DNA from: an uncultured bacterium
GTDB taxonomy: Bacteria > Patescibacteriota > Minisyncoccia > Phycocordibacterales > UBA1006
NCBI GenBank assembly: GCA_937898165.1
Contig: CALDKO010000035.1
Coordinates: forward strand, 1 to 5,628
Reading direction: 5' to 3'
Length of the DNA: 5,628 nt
The notes beneath the pieces are model-generated. The model saw only the letters and a list, made by a program, of their open reading frames with translations, had not been told where the DNA came from and did not search any database. Below are positions 5,475 through 5,628 of this stretch, in pieces. Position 1 is the stretch's first letter; each line of letters starts with the position of its first letter. A program made the translations under genes and the position numbers.

Positions 5475-5628
5475 TTTAAAAAATAAGTGTTGTGTAGTTT
5501 GCGAAATTTATTATAAGCCTCAAAATGGTTCCAAAGTCCCGGGTCGTGTTGCCCAAATTGGTGCTTTGTTAATTTGAGGAGCTCGTTGCTTTGTCCATGT
5601 ATAAAGGCGTGCTCAATTTCGAGCAATT
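5471..5628 (-). CDS. C-terminal end of an unknown protein, partial
   Basis: On the - strand the frame is open from the window edge through 51 complete codons to a TGA at 5473-5471. The TGA overlaps the ATG of the 154-aa gene as ATGA, the classic arrangement of coupled genes. The residues look like real protein: aromatic- and His-rich, mixed polar and hydrophobic, probably helical (for example IEHAFIHGQSNELLKL and WNHFEAYNKFRKLH). The competing frames on this strand hit stops early. I do not recognise the family; most of the gene lies outside the window. It is the first visible gene of the - strand operon. Confidence 0.7.
   Translation of the reverse strand, partial: LLEIEHAFIHGQSNELLKLTKHQFGQHDPGLWNHFEAYNKFRKLHNTYFLK

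Noticed and set aside
5610..5625. TGCTC/GAGCA inverted repeat at the right edge
   Set aside because: Only 5 bp, inside a coding frame, no T-tract; expected by chance.
1..5628. CRISPR array, riboswitch, insertion sequence ends or circular end overlap
   Set aside because: No regularly spaced repeats, no recognisable riboswitch core in the short gaps, no transposase or terminal inverted repeats, and the two window ends share no sequence.

Overview
The window reads as bacterial and most like a streamlined, AT-rich lineage such as the Candidate Phyla Radiation (Patescibacteria); this placement is an inference. It rests on the HASTTP/YGNPGG style of the cysteine desulfurase, starts without Shine-Dalgarno sequences on the left-hand genes, short leaders and small gaps, and a tRNA-Tyr with a long variable arm (the bacterial form) whose 3' CCA is not encoded.

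Left part, about 1-4735, all genes on the + strand. The order is: the 3' part of a class V cysteine desulfurase (1-1182, start outside the window); a small gene of unknown function (1221-1496) with its own consensus-like promoter, an operator-like palindrome and a strong terminator; a complete ClpB-type Hsp100 ATPase (1652-4336) with its terminator; a tRNA-Tyr (4458-4540) with a leader hairpin and terminator; and a well-formed sigma-70 promoter whose 17-bp spacer is exactly filled by a CsoR/FrmR-type palindrome. That promoter drives the first codons of a small membrane protein. Each unit has its own terminator, so these look like independent single-gene transcription units rather than an operon.

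Right part, about 4740-5628. Base composition, strand, overlap style and ribosome-binding signals all change. Two 60-base lines counted by hand here (4861-4920, 5161-5220) are about 50-53% GC, against 35% for a line on the left (241-300). Three overlapping - strand genes are visible: the C-terminal 51 codons of an unknown protein, a 154-aa protein with a DUF6011-like Cys motif, and a 94-aa protein with a very basic tail. This looks like a phage or mobile-element operon. It runs head-on into the truncated membrane-protein gene at an 8-T run (4739-4746), so the window contains a junction: either an inserted element or an assembly chimera.

Most interesting points: (i) the Hsp100 protein combines a full ClpB-type coiled-coil middle domain with an extra IGF-containing loop in the second AAA+ domain, at the place where ClpA and ClpC dock on ClpP; (ii) the metal- or stress-responsive promoter architecture at 4614-4642; (iii) the junction that cuts the gene this promoter controls.
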